A stretch of DNA of 64,000 nucleotides from Aquimarina sp. Aq107 (GTDB lineage: Bacteria > Bacteroidota > Bacteroidia > Flavobacteriales > Flavobacteriaceae), in contig NZ_OX030782.1 of the NCBI RefSeq assembly GCF_943733665.1, positions 4,884,501-4,948,500 on the forward strand, in the 5' to 3' direction. The number at the start of each line of letters is the position of its first letter. Positions within the stretch are counted from its first letter, which is position 1. The notes beneath the pieces were generated by a model. The model had not been told where the DNA came from. It searched no databases and worked only from the letters and a program-made list of their open reading frames with translations. Below, piece after piece: positions 44,774-53,213 of this stretch. A program made the position numbers and the translations under genes.

Positions 44774-45109
44774 ATGATAATTTTTGGCAGCAGATCAGTT
44801 TATGTAACATCTAAACAATCTACCGGATCTATTTGTCCAAGTTGTGGTACTAAAGGTTCATTAAGGCTAATTGTGTTTAGAAGACATGTTCATGTTTTTT
44901 GGATTCCAATATTTCCCATAGGTAAAAAAGGAATGTCTCAGTGTCAGCATTGTAAAAATGTTCTTAATATAAAAGAGATGCCTGAACCTATAAAACAAGA
45001 GTGTATTACTTTAAAAAATAAAACTAAAGGGCCGATTTGGCAATTTGCAGGATTGGGAATACTCATAGTTATGATCCTTTGGGCTGCACTAATGACGAAT
45101 ATGAAATGA
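44774..45109 (+). CDS. Zinc-ribbon protein with C-terminal membrane helix
   Basis: 111 residues. Two Cys pairs, CPSCG (about 21-25) and CQHC (about 57-60), form a zinc-ribbon flanking a hydrophobic loop (VFRRHVHVFWIPIFPIGKKG), and a membrane helix lies at about 90-108 (FAGLGILIVMILWAALM). Similar small zinc-ribbon membrane proteins occur widely in Flavobacteriia without known function. It starts 66 bp after the PH-like gene and probably shares its transcript. Confidence 0.78.
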   Translation: MIIFGSRSVYVTSKQSTGSICPSCGTKGSLRLIVFRRHVHVFWIPIFPIGKKGMSQCQHCKNVLNIKEMPEPIKQECITLKNKTKGPIWQFAGLGILIVMILWAALMTNMK

Positions 45110-45155
45110 ATAAAAGACTTATTTATTATAAGGAATTTTTATCCACCCAAATACG

Positions 45156-45216
45156 TCCGGATTCCTTGAATATCAAATATATCGGACATGTAAAGAACAA
45201 GTAACATTTATGTTTG
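45156..45216 (+). promoter_or_regulatory. 31-bp dyad promoter, copy E
   Basis: Most diverged copy: 45156-45186 with outer arms TCCGGA / ATCGGA and core CTTGAATATCAAA, then the same 22-bp spacer and a perfect -7 element TATGTTTG at 45209-45216. The gene starts at 45244, 28 bp further on. Conservation of spacing despite core changes supports function. Confidence 0.8.
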
Positions 45217-45243
45217 TCGTATAATTTTAAAATAATAAAAGCG

Positions 45244-45801
45244 ATGAAAAATTTAGTAAAATGTTTGATAATAGTTACAATATCACTGTTCATATTTTCT
45301 TGTTCTGATGGAGAAGATGGTGCTGTTGGTCTTGCTGGTCAAGATGGGATTGATGGAGTTGATGGGGTCGATGGAGATACGGGAACGGCAAATGTTATTT
45401 ATTCTGATTGGATTCCTAATGGTTTTTCTGTTGGAGGAGGTTTAAATCAAAAAGTTTTTACTCTGGCTAACAGTCAAGAAATTATTGATTTGGATATTGA
45501 CCTTGACATAAGTGTAGTGTTAGTTTATGCAAGAGGAGAAAGTGTTCTTTTAGCAGTAGGATTGGAAGCTGTACCGCTGCCGTATGAGTATCGATCAGAA
45601 GAACAATTATATACATATTCAATTGATAGTGGTCAAATAAGAGTATTAGGTTTGGTTACAGGTGGAAATAGTAATGATTTTGATTTTTTCGAAGATTACC
45701 GATATGTTATAATACCTGGTGGTGTAGCCGCAGGAAAATCAGTAGCTGATTATAAAAACATGACTTATGAGGAAATAGTAGACCTTTTTAATATTAAATG
45801 A
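45244..45801 (+). CDS. Collagen-like lipoprotein, copy 2, under the 31-bp dyad promoter
   Basis: 185 residues from ATG 45244; a longer TTG-started frame from 45214 would begin inside the -7 element. Lipobox FIFSC followed by SDGEDGAVG, then a short Gly-X-Y region (GLAGQDGIDGVDGVDGDTG). The C-terminal head ends YRYVIIPGGVAAGKSVADYK and NMTYEEIVDLFNIK, almost the same as in the 43687 product. The collagen-like part is shorter than in copy 1 (six or so triplets). Tandem paralogues with the same promoter type, about 1.5 kb apart. Confidence 0.86.
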   Translation: MKNLVKCLIIVTISLFIFSCSDGEDGAVGLAGQDGIDGVDGVDGDTGTANVIYSDWIPNGFSVGGGLNQKVFTLANSQEIIDLDIDLDISVVLVYARGESVLLAVGLEAVPLPYEYRSEEQLYTYSIDSGQIRVLGLVTGGNSNDFDFFEDYRYVIIPGGVAAGKSVADYKNMTYEEIVDLFNIK

Positions 45802-45862
45802 TGACTCTTAAGAAATTAAAGATTTACAGCTTTTCCAATAAATCACTAAAACTAAATAACAG

Positions 45863-46603
45863 ATGAAAATAATTAAATATATAGGAATATTATTGTTTGT
45901 GGTAATTATAAGTGCTTGCAGTAATGATGATGATTCTAATGGCATAAGTATCGAGTATGAACAAAATTTTATTGAGACTAGTTTTTTGGAGGAAGGAGAA
46001 ACGAGCCCTGCAACAATAAATATGTTAGAAGAAAATGGAACATTCTCTGCTACAACATTACCGTCATCAGATGGAGTTGACCTCGTAGGAAATTTTATTT
46101 TTATTAATTCGGAAACCGGAGTACTTAGTTGGAATAATTCTTTACCTCTTGGTGAAATTAATGTATTTGTTACAGTATTGAATGAATTTGGAACGGGCTC
46201 TGTAACGATAACAATTAACAATGTATTTACTGGGCGAAATAAGTTTATGACTGGAGGCTTCAATAATGATACTTCAGATGATCCCTTCTCATCTATTATT
46301 GAAGATAATCTCCTTTTTAAATTACGAGATGATGGTGTGGTAACATTACTTTCTGAGTTCGAATCAACTGTAGTTGGTGGCGGAAATTGGAAGGCAGAAG
46401 GAGATACTATAAGGGCTTCATATACACATATCGATTATCCAGGAGAAAATCTAGTAATGAAAGGTATTTTATCTACAATATTACCCGATGATCCTGCAAT
46501 TGATTCTGAAATTGTATTTTCTGGGTTATGGGGGAAAGGACTTGATGAGAATGATAATATCGAAGAGTTAATGGGAGCATTTAGTTTTAAAGATGATTTC
46601 TAA
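45863..46603 (+). CDS. Lipoprotein with cadherin/Ig-like segment, copy 1 of a tandem pair
   Basis: 246 residues, lipobox IISAC followed by SNDDDSNG. FIETSFLEEGETSPATINM, NGTFSATTLPSSDGVDL and TGVLSWNNSLPLGEINVFVTVLNEFGTGSVTITINN form a putative Ig/cadherin-like domain (about 30-125). A second half, with KFMTGGFNNDTSDDPFSS and a lipocalin-like close (IVFSGLWGKGLDENDNIEELMGAF), follows. The next gene is a clear paralogue. It is 61 bp downstream of the collagen-like gene and may be read from its dyad promoter. Confidence 0.75.
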   Translation: MKIIKYIGILLFVVIISACSNDDDSNGISIEYEQNFIETSFLEEGETSPATINMLEENGTFSATTLPSSDGVDLVGNFIFINSETGVLSWNNSLPLGEINVFVTVLNEFGTGSVTITINNVFTGRNKFMTGGFNNDTSDDPFSSIIEDNLLFKLRDDGVVTLLSEFESTVVGGGNWKAEGDTIRASYTHIDYPGENLVMKGILSTILPDDPAIDSEIVFSGLWGKGLDENDNIEELMGAFSFKDDF

Positions 46604-46667
46604 AAATTAAAAACTTTTTTATTCTATAATACGTATTTGTGTAAGTCACACCTCACCCCTTTTTAAA

Positions 46668-46705
46668 AGAGCAGTAGGCTTATAAGTTTTAAAGCTTACT
46701 GCTCT
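46668..46705 (+). terminator. Stable hairpin between the tandem lipoprotein genes
   Basis: 14-bp stem with one G-U pair (46668-46681 with 46692-46705) and 10-nt loop. No T tail on the plus strand, so it may be a processing or attenuation structure rather than a true terminator. It sits 30 bp before the second lipoprotein start. Confidence 0.55.
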
Positions 46706-46734
46706 ATAATAATAACGTTTTAATTGAAGAATAG

Positions 46735-47445
46735 ATGAAGACAATAAAATATATAGGAGCATTATTTTTTATTATTATTATAAATGCTTGTAATAATGAT
46801 GATGACAACAATGGATTAAGAGTTGTATATGAAGAAAGTTTCATTGAGACCAGTTTTTTAGAAGCTGGAGAAACGTTACCACCAGCAGTGAATTGGTCAG
46901 AAGAGAGAGGAACATTCTCGGCTACAACATTGCCGAACACGGCACCTGATGATTTATTTAATAGAAATACTTTATCCATAGATGAAGAAACAGGTGTACT
47001 TTCCTGGGATAGATCGATCCCGTTGGGTGAGACAGAGGTTTTTATAACAGCATCCAATTCGATAGAAAGTACAACCGTAACAGTTACTATTAAAAACACC
47101 TTTATTGAAGGTTTGTTTTATGGTGGATTTAATAACGACGTAACCGATAATTCAAATGAGTCTTTTGGCTCCGGTAGTTCTATAAACTTTACAAAAGAAG
47201 GAACAGCTGGGTTATTAGGTATTAGTGATGGTGATATATTCTCTATGGAGGGGACTTGGATTATAGATGGGTCAATTATGACAGTCAATTTTGATAATAA
47301 CAATCGTGTCTTGAAAGGGTATTTAAACGGTAGAAGTGGGGAACCAGGAGCTACGTTTAGAGGAGAATGGGGAGAAGGGTTGGATCAAAATAATAATATC
47401 GAAAACATCAATGGCGCATTTAGATTTTTATTAGAAGGAGAGTGA
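46735..47445 (+). CDS. Lipoprotein with cadherin/Ig-like segment, copy 2 of a tandem pair
   Basis: 236 residues, lipobox IINAC followed by NNDDDNNG. It aligns with the 45863 product along its length: FIETSFLEAGETLPPAVNW, RGTFSATTLPNTAPDDL, TGVLSWDRSIPLGETEVFITAS, then YGGFNNDVTDNS and FRGEWGEGLDQNNNIENINGAF. Its stop codon overlaps the ATG of the T9SS beta-helix protein gene in the arrangement TGATG, which predicts translational coupling. The two proteins may therefore function together at the cell surface. Confidence 0.78.
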   Translation: MKTIKYIGALFFIIIINACNNDDDNNGLRVVYEESFIETSFLEAGETLPPAVNWSEERGTFSATTLPNTAPDDLFNRNTLSIDEETGVLSWDRSIPLGETEVFITASNSIESTTVTVTIKNTFIEGLFYGGFNNDVTDNSNESFGSGSSINFTKEGTAGLLGISDGDIFSMEGTWIIDGSIMTVNFDNNNRVLKGYLNGRSGEPGATFRGEWGEGLDQNNNIENINGAFRFLLEGE

Positions 47446-49373
47446 TGAGAAATTTTCTTTACCTTTTATTACTCAGTAACCTTTCCGCAATTGGTCAAGT
47501 AACAATACAAATAGAAACAAGTCGAATTACTGGGGTAGCGCCATTATATGTTTTTTTTGATGCAACGCAGTCAGCAGGTTTAGATGGAACGAATGATTTG
47601 ACAAATTCCGATTTCTCTTGGAGTTTTGACACTACTAATACAGATGCTGATGGTACTTGGGAGATCTCTAAAGGTATGGTAGCGGGACATGTTTTTGAAC
47701 AACCAGGAGTATATACTGTGCAATGTACGGTAACAGATCCTCAAGGGAATGTAGATATGCAAACTATTACCATAACAGTTACTCCTTTTACAGGAACGAC
47801 ATATTATGTGTCAGAAGATGGGGATAATTCTAATGATGGAGTTAGTGCAGAAACCGCTTGGGAGACTGCAGAATATGCCTTACAACAATTGAATAGTAAT
47901 GAACAAATATTATTTAGAAGAGGAGATACTTTTGATACAAATGGGGAAAATATTGAAGAACTACAAAATGGACCTATTATTATTGGCGCATATGGATCAG
48001 GGAACTCTCCAGTTTTAACTTCTAATACAGAAGAAGTTTTACAATTAATAAATTCTTCTGATATAAGGATTATGGATCTTCATTTAATACCACAAGGTAC
48101 TGGTCCATTTGGAGCAGGAGCAATTACAGTTTTAAACAACTCCGAGAATATTGTAGCACTTCGTTTGGAAATAGAACAAACTACAGGAAGAGCAATTTAC
48201 CAAGATGAATCAAATCTTTTTGGAGTTTTTGATTCTCAATTACATGATTTTGGAGTTATAGGTGTATTCTCTGGTGATAGTAATCGTTTTTCTTTTGTGG
48301 GAAATACAATAGATCAATTAATAGGTACCGCGCAACCCGAACATGGCATTAGGATTCAAGGAGGGGAAAAGCAGTTTTTAGCACATAATATATTAACAAA
48401 CTTGGTAGATACCAAAACGGCTATCACTGTTAGAGGTGATGGACAAAGGCATGTTATGATTTATAGAAATAATATGGATAGAATATTAGGTGTTAATCCT
48501 CAAAATGCTCAAACTATTGCCTCAATTTCTGATGTGACTATAGAAGGTAATTATATTGGTCAAAATTCGGATTACGTTGGTCAATCCTTTGGACCAACGA
48601 TAAATGGAATTAATATAGAAGCGACTAATGTCACTATCAGAAACAATGTTATTGATGGATATCGTAATGCGGTTTTTATAGGTAATGACGGTAATGGTGT
48701 ACTTTCTGGTGAAGTAGATGTGTTTCATAATACAGTAAATTGGAGACCTGTAACTCCAGAAAGCGGAACATCTGGTCGAATTGTAAGAGTTAGAGATGCT
48801 TTTGAGGTAAATATCCAGAATAATGCTATTTCAGTTTCTAATGAAATGGAAGGAGAAATTCTAAATCAAGACGGCCTTAGCACAAATATCTTTACCAGTA
48901 GTAATTTAGTTACTGAAAATCCGAATTATATCTCAGGAACTTTGCCTGAATCAGCGGCAGATCAAAACAATATTTTAAATTATACACCCACTGAATTCAG
49001 CCCAATGGTCAACCAAGGAAGTAATAGCATACCAGTCTTTTTTGATATAATGAATAATCAAAGACCATCTGGTTCTAATAAAGATATAGGAGCTTTTGAA
49101 TTTATAAATATTAATCTATCTATAGAAGAAAGCTTACAGGAAAGTTTTTTCATTTACCCAAATCCAGTTACTGATTATATTTATATAAACAGCATCAATG
49201 CCATATATGATGTAGCTTTTACGGATATAAATGGCAAACTATTGTTTAAAAAGGAAGGATGTAAATTCCCAATAGATATAAGAAATTTTCCACAAGGTTT
49301 ATATTTTTTATCTCTGAAAAATGAAAAAATGGTGGTAACCTATAAAATTATAAAACAAACTATTCCAAATTAA
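47445..49373 (+). CDS. T9SS-sorted protein with PKD domain and right-handed beta-helix
   Basis: 642 residues from ATG 47445, preceded by an AAGGAG-like ribosome-binding sequence; a GTG one codon earlier is also possible. Signal peptide ends AIGQ. A PKD-like domain (about 20-115; GVAPLYVFFDATQS, GVYTVQCTVTDPQGN), then YYVSEDGDNSNDGVSAETAW, which introduces a parallel beta-helix of polysaccharide-lyase type (about 120-540), and a T9SS type A sorting domain at the end (FFIYPNPVTDYIYI). No lyase active-site signature could be confirmed. Coupled to the upstream lipoprotein gene by stop/start overlap. Confidence 0.87.
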   Translation: MRNFLYLLLLSNLSAIGQVTIQIETSRITGVAPLYVFFDATQSAGLDGTNDLTNSDFSWSFDTTNTDADGTWEISKGMVAGHVFEQPGVYTVQCTVTDPQGNVDMQTITITVTPFTGTTYYVSEDGDNSNDGVSAETAWETAEYALQQLNSNEQILFRRGDTFDTNGENIEELQNGPIIIGAYGSGNSPVLTSNTEEVLQLINSSDIRIMDLHLIPQGTGPFGAGAITVLNNSENIVALRLEIEQTTGRAIYQDESNLFGVFDSQLHDFGVIGVFSGDSNRFSFVGNTIDQLIGTAQPEHGIRIQGGEKQFLAHNILTNLVDTKTAITVRGDGQRHVMIYRNNMDRILGVNPQNAQTIASISDVTIEGNYIGQNSDYVGQSFGPTINGINIEATNVTIRNNVIDGYRNAVFIGNDGNGVLSGEVDVFHNTVNWRPVTPESGTSGRIVRVRDAFEVNIQNNAISVSNEMEGEILNQDGLSTNIFTSSNLVTENPNYISGTLPESAADQNNILNYTPTEFSPMVNQGSNSIPVFFDIMNNQRPSGSNKDIGAFEFININLSIEESLQESFFIYPNPVTDYIYINSINAIYDVAFTDINGKLLFKKEGCKFPIDIRNFPQGLYFLSLKNEKMVVTYKIIKQTIPN

Positions 49374-49401
49374 ACTAACTTAGTGTCAAACTTTTATTAT
49401 T

Positions 49402-49797
49402 ATGGCACTAACCATGGGAATCCCAGCTTTACTTTTTCCAGCAATATCGTTAACCATGTTGGCTTATAACGCTAGATATTTGGCAATAGCAGCATTAATA
49501 AGACAGTTGCATAAGGAATACCTAAATTCACCATCAAAAAACACCGTATTACAAATTAAAAATCTTAGAAAACGATTGTGGTTGATTAGAAATATGCAAG
49601 CGATCGCTATTATTAGTTTTCTTACGAGTGTAATTACTATGTTCTTATTATATGTAGAAAATAATAGCTTAGCGAATTTAATATTTGGGATAAGTTTATT
49701 TGCTTTGATGATTTCGCTTTTATTATCATTTATAGAAGTACAGATTTCTACAAAAGCATTGTCTATAAGGTTGGACAGAATAGAAGAAAACAATTAG
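49402..49797 (+). CDS. DUF2721-family membrane protein
   Basis: 131 residues with three hydrophobic segments (about 5-30, 65-90, 95-115). The N-terminus GIPALLFPAISLTMLAYNARYLAIAALIRQLHKEY matches the DUF2721 pattern (P-A-x-L-x-P-A-I-S ... A-Y-x-x-R). The family is uncharacterised. It sits 28 bp after the beta-helix protein gene and 44 bp before the PAS kinase gene. An open frame on the opposite strand of the same region is a shadow. Confidence 0.85.
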   Translation: MALTMGIPALLFPAISLTMLAYNARYLAIAALIRQLHKEYLNSPSKNTVLQIKNLRKRLWLIRNMQAIAIISFLTSVITMFLLYVENNSLANLIFGISLFALMISLLLSFIEVQISTKALSIRLDRIEENN

Positions 49798-49841
49798 AAA
49801 TCCTTATATTGTTAGAACCTTTATATTTTAACCAACTTTAA

Positions 49842-51293
49842 ATGCTCCAGAATGAACTTTTTAACAATGTGATGCAAGACTTCAATACGGGTTATTGGGA
49901 GTTGCATAGCGATCCGTATAGAGAAAATTGGTCAGAAAGATTTTATGAAATTCTTGGATACTCTAAAGATGAAGTCCAATCAAATTTTGATTATTTTTTA
50001 GAGCATCTTATTCACAAAGAAGATATTGATGTCTTCAGAGATAATTTCTTGAACTATCGAATAAATACGGTAAATTTTAAACAGCATATTAAAATATTAA
50101 ATGCTAAAGGAAATTATCAATTATTTCGTTGTGTTACTAATGATGCATTACCTGTAAATATTAAGGCAGAAGCTAGTTTTGTTTTTTTCTTCGAAATTAA
50201 ACTTGAACCAGACAAGACTATAAAAAAAGATAATTTCTACTATAAAGAGACTGCTCAAATGACTGCTACAGGCAGTTGGTATGTAGATTTTCATAAAAAA
50301 GAAAGTTCTTGGGATTTTGAAACTTATAGGATACTCGAGTATCCGGAAGATTATAAACCATCTCTAAAAGATTCGGCAAGTTATTATTCCGAAGATCATA
50401 GACAATTGGCAGCTGATTGTTTTTTTAATTGTGCTATGATGGGAACTCCATTTAATACCGAAATTAAAATGGTTACTGCTAATAATAGGGAGTTTTGGGC
50501 CAGAGCAATCGGAAAACCAATATATAACGAGAACAAAGAAATTATTGGTATTCGAGGAGTTTTTCAGGACATTGATGATATTAAAAGAAAAGAAGTTAGT
50601 TTACAGAAATCAGTGGACATTATTGCCGCTCAGAATTCTCGACTATTCAATTTTGCGCACATTGTCTCACATAATCTTAGATCACACACAAGTAACTTGT
50701 CCTTATTAGTTCAGCTTATAGAAGATATTGATGATCCCAAAGAAAAGGAGGAGTTAATTAAAGAAGTGAAGACAATTTCGACTAACTTAAATACTACGAT
50801 AGAACATCTTAACGAGATTGTTACTATACAGACTAATAATAAACAAGAAAGAGTACTAATTAAATTTAAAGATGCTTTAAAATTGGTAGTTAATGGTATT
50901 AGTCATATGATTAGCAATAGCAACGCTGAGATACAAGCTGATTTTAATGAAGTAGAAGAGATTGCCTATATACCGGCGTATTTAGAAAGTATCTTACTCA
51001 ATTTAATAACGAATGCAATAAAATATAAACATCCAGATAGAGAACCTATTATTTTTATAAAGACATATGTAGATGATGGAAATAAGTTTTTAAAAGTTTC
51101 TGATAATGGTGTAGGTATTGACCTGAAACTCTTTAAAGATAAAGTGTTTGGGATGTATAAAACTTTTCATTACAATAAAGATGCTGTTGGCATCGGATTG
51201 TTCTTAACAAAGAATCAGGTAGAATCGATGGATGGCACTATAAGTGTAGAAAGTGAAGTGAATAAAGGAACTACTTTTACAATAGAATTTTAA
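49842..51293 (+). CDS. PAS-domain sensor histidine kinase (cytosolic)
   Basis: 483 residues, no membrane helix. Two PAS domains (about 10-115 with GYWELHSDPYRENWSERF, and about 130-255 with GSWYVDFHKKESSWDFETYRILEY), a dimerisation domain with phospho-acceptor H277 in IVSHNLRSH, and an ATPase domain (about 355-483) with NLITNAIKYKHP, SDNGVGIDL and VGIGLFLTKNQV. It probably senses a cytosolic or redox cue through PAS. A stand-alone receiver gene follows after 20 bp and is the likely phosphate acceptor. Confidence 0.93.
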   Translation: MLQNELFNNVMQDFNTGYWELHSDPYRENWSERFYEILGYSKDEVQSNFDYFLEHLIHKEDIDVFRDNFLNYRINTVNFKQHIKILNAKGNYQLFRCVTNDALPVNIKAEASFVFFFEIKLEPDKTIKKDNFYYKETAQMTATGSWYVDFHKKESSWDFETYRILEYPEDYKPSLKDSASYYSEDHRQLAADCFFNCAMMGTPFNTEIKMVTANNREFWARAIGKPIYNENKEIIGIRGVFQDIDDIKRKEVSLQKSVDIIAAQNSRLFNFAHIVSHNLRSHTSNLSLLVQLIEDIDDPKEKEELIKEVKTISTNLNTTIEHLNEIVTIQTNNKQERVLIKFKDALKLVVNGISHMISNSNAEIQADFNEVEEIAYIPAYLESILLNLITNAIKYKHPDREPIIFIKTYVDDGNKFLKVSDNGVGIDLKLFKDKVFGMYKTFHYNKDAVGIGLFLTKNQVESMDGTISVESEVNKGTTFTIEF

Positions 51294-51313
51294 ACACACA
51301 TAATTCTTATATA

Positions 51314-51721
51314 ATGGGCGATAAAATAGAATTGGCATGCATTATCGATGATGATAGTGTCTATGTAAATTTGGTAAAACGAATAATTGAAGCAAAACAG
51401 CTTTGTAAAAATTTATTAGTTTTCGAAAATGGAAAAGAAGCTTTGAGTTATTTTGAAGCTATTCTAACCAATGTAAGGGAAGAAAATATTCCTGAAATAA
51501 TTTTTTTAGATCTAAACATGCCAGTTATGGATGGTTGGGAGTTTTTAGAACAATTTATCAGTATTAAAAATAATTTTGGGAAGGTCATTACATTATATAT
51601 TGTTAGCTCCTCTATTAATCCACTCGATATTACTAAGGCAAAGAATATAAAAGGTGTAAAAGATTATTTAATTAAACCTGTAACAATTGAAGACCTAGAA
51701 TCGATCTTTAGTATAGCCTAA
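51314..51721 (+). CDS. Single-domain response regulator
   Basis: 135 residues, a CheY-like receiver only: acidic cluster D12-D14, phospho-acceptor D66 in FLDLNMPVMDGWEF, S/T in YIVSSS and Lys in YLIKPVT. It lacks an output domain, so it must act by protein-protein contact or as a phosphorelay link. It is the second gene of an operon with the PAS kinase and is followed by a bidirectional terminator. Confidence 0.92.
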   Translation: MGDKIELACIIDDDSVYVNLVKRIIEAKQLCKNLLVFENGKEALSYFEAILTNVREENIPEIIFLDLNMPVMDGWEFLEQFISIKNNFGKVITLYIVSSSINPLDITKAKNIKGVKDYLIKPVTIEDLESIFSIA

Positions 51722-51725
51722 AAAC

Positions 51726-51754
51726 AAAAAGACTTCTTATTAAGAAGTCTTTTT
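51726..51754. terminator. Bidirectional intrinsic terminator
   Basis: 13-bp perfect stem (51726-51738 with 51742-51754), 3-nt loop, A-run and T-run flanks. It serves the response regulator gene on plus and pyk on minus (stop at 51786). Confidence 0.92.
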
Positions 51755-51785
51755 ATAATATTTAAATATTATGATTGAGGTATAT

Positions 51786-53213
51786 TTACATCTGAGATAC
51801 CCTTAATGTATTTACCATTCCTTTTTCGACTACCGGCATAGCCGCAAGATTAATTAACATGTCGTTTTTTTGAACAAAACCTCTTTCTAAGGCTAAATTG
51901 TTAACGTCTTGTACTGTTTCATCGGTACTTACATATTTATCATAATAGAATGCTTTTACTCCCCATAAAAGACTAAGTTGAGAAAGAATTCTTCTATTGC
52001 TGGTAAAAACTAAAATATGAGCGCCAGGTCTCCACGCAGAGATTTGAAAGGCAGTATATCCACTATTAGTAAGTGTGCAGATTGCTTTAGCTTCTATATC
52101 GTTTGCCATATGCGCAGCGTGATAACAAATAGATTTGGTAATAAATCTATTTGTTCTGATATGAGGTGGACTTTGAGGAACCTGAATTAAGTCCGAGTTT
52201 TCAACACTATTAATAATTTTGGTCATAGTCTCAATAACCTGCACTGGATATTTACCAACAGAGGTTTCACCTGATAACATAACTGCATCTGCACCATCCA
52301 TAACGGAATTAGCAACATCATTAACCTCTGCACGTGTCGGTGTTAAACTATCTATCATAGTTTCCATCATCTGAGTGGCAATGATTACTGGAATTCTTGC
52401 TGTTTTAGCTTTTAAAACTAGTTTCTTTTGTATAAGAGGAACTTCTTGAGCAGGAATTTCTACTCCAAGATCTCCTCGCGCTACCATTAAACCATCACAG
52501 TATGCAACAATTTTATCAATATTTTCTACACCTTCTGGTTTTTCGATTTTAGCAACAATAGGAATTTTATGTTCACTATGTTCTTTAATCAAGTCTTGTA
52601 ATTGAATAAGATCCTGTGCGTGACGTACGAAAGATAAGGCAACCCAATCAACCTGAAGACTACAAGCAAAAATAGCGTCCTTAATATCTTTTTCTGTAAG
52701 AGCCGGTAATGAAATATTTGTATTAGGTAAGTTCACTCCCTTTTTAGATCTTAGAGGTCCTCCTTGAATTACTTTGGCCTTTACGGTATCTTTATTATTA
52801 GAGGAAACTACTTCGAAAATTAATTTTCCATCATCTAGTAAAATTCTTTCCCCTGATTTTACATCTTTAGGAAAAGTATCATAGTTCATATAAACACTTT
52901 CTGCGGTACCTTCAAAAGGCTTTCCTGTGACAAAATTAATATGATCACCATCATTAACAATGACATCTCCTTTCATAACACCAACCCTTAATTTAGGGCC
53001 TTGTAAGTCTGCTAGAATAGCTGCATTGTAGCCATGTTTAGAACCTAAATCACGTATCATTTTAACTCGTTCTTTTACATCTTCATAGTCAGCATGAGAA
53101 AAATTAATTCTAAAAACATTTACACCCGCATCTAGCATTTTTTTCAATACATCTTTTGTACTGGTAGCGGGTCCAAGTGTTGCCACTATTTTAGTTTTCT
53201 TAGTTTTCGGCAT
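51786..53213 (-). CDS. pyk: Pyruvate kinase
   Basis: 475 residues, normal for bacterial pyruvate kinase. It transfers phosphate from phosphoenolpyruvate to ADP, the final step of glycolysis. Motifs: TKIVATLGPATS at the start, NFSHADYED, ILADLQGPKLRVG, the active-site signature IPIVAKIEKPEGVEN, VARGDLGVEIP and ATQMMETMI, and the MLSGETSVGKYP loop. Its start codon shares one base with the stop of the upstream IPExxxVDY gene, so they are translationally coupled, as commonly seen in Flavobacteriia. Confidence 0.97.
   Translation of the reverse strand: MPKTKKTKIVATLGPATSTKDVLKKMLDAGVNVFRINFSHADYEDVKERVKMIRDLGSKHGYNAAILADLQGPKLRVGVMKGDVIVNDGDHINFVTGKPFEGTAESVYMNYDTFPKDVKSGERILLDDGKLIFEVVSSNNKDTVKAKVIQGGPLRSKKGVNLPNTNISLPALTEKDIKDAIFACSLQVDWVALSFVRHAQDLIQLQDLIKEHSEHKIPIVAKIEKPEGVENIDKIVAYCDGLMVARGDLGVEIPAQEVPLIQKKLVLKAKTARIPVIIATQMMETMIDSLTPTRAEVNDVANSVMDGADAVMLSGETSVGKYPVQVIETMTKIINSVENSDLIQVPQSPPHIRTNRFITKSICYHAAHMANDIEAKAICTLTNSGYTAFQISAWRPGAHILVFTSNRRILSQLSLLWGVKAFYYDKYVSTDETVQDVNNLALERGFVQKNDMLINLAAMPVVEKGMVNTLRVSQM

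Noticed and set aside
32660..45186. 31-bp dyads as REP/MITE-like mobile repeats
   Set aside because: They have a fixed 22-bp distance to a -7 element and a fixed orientation toward lipoprotein genes, which dispersed mobile repeats would not show.
45214..45243. Upstream start for the second collagen-like protein
   Set aside because: Position 45214 is a TTG inside the -7 element, ahead of the predicted transcription start.
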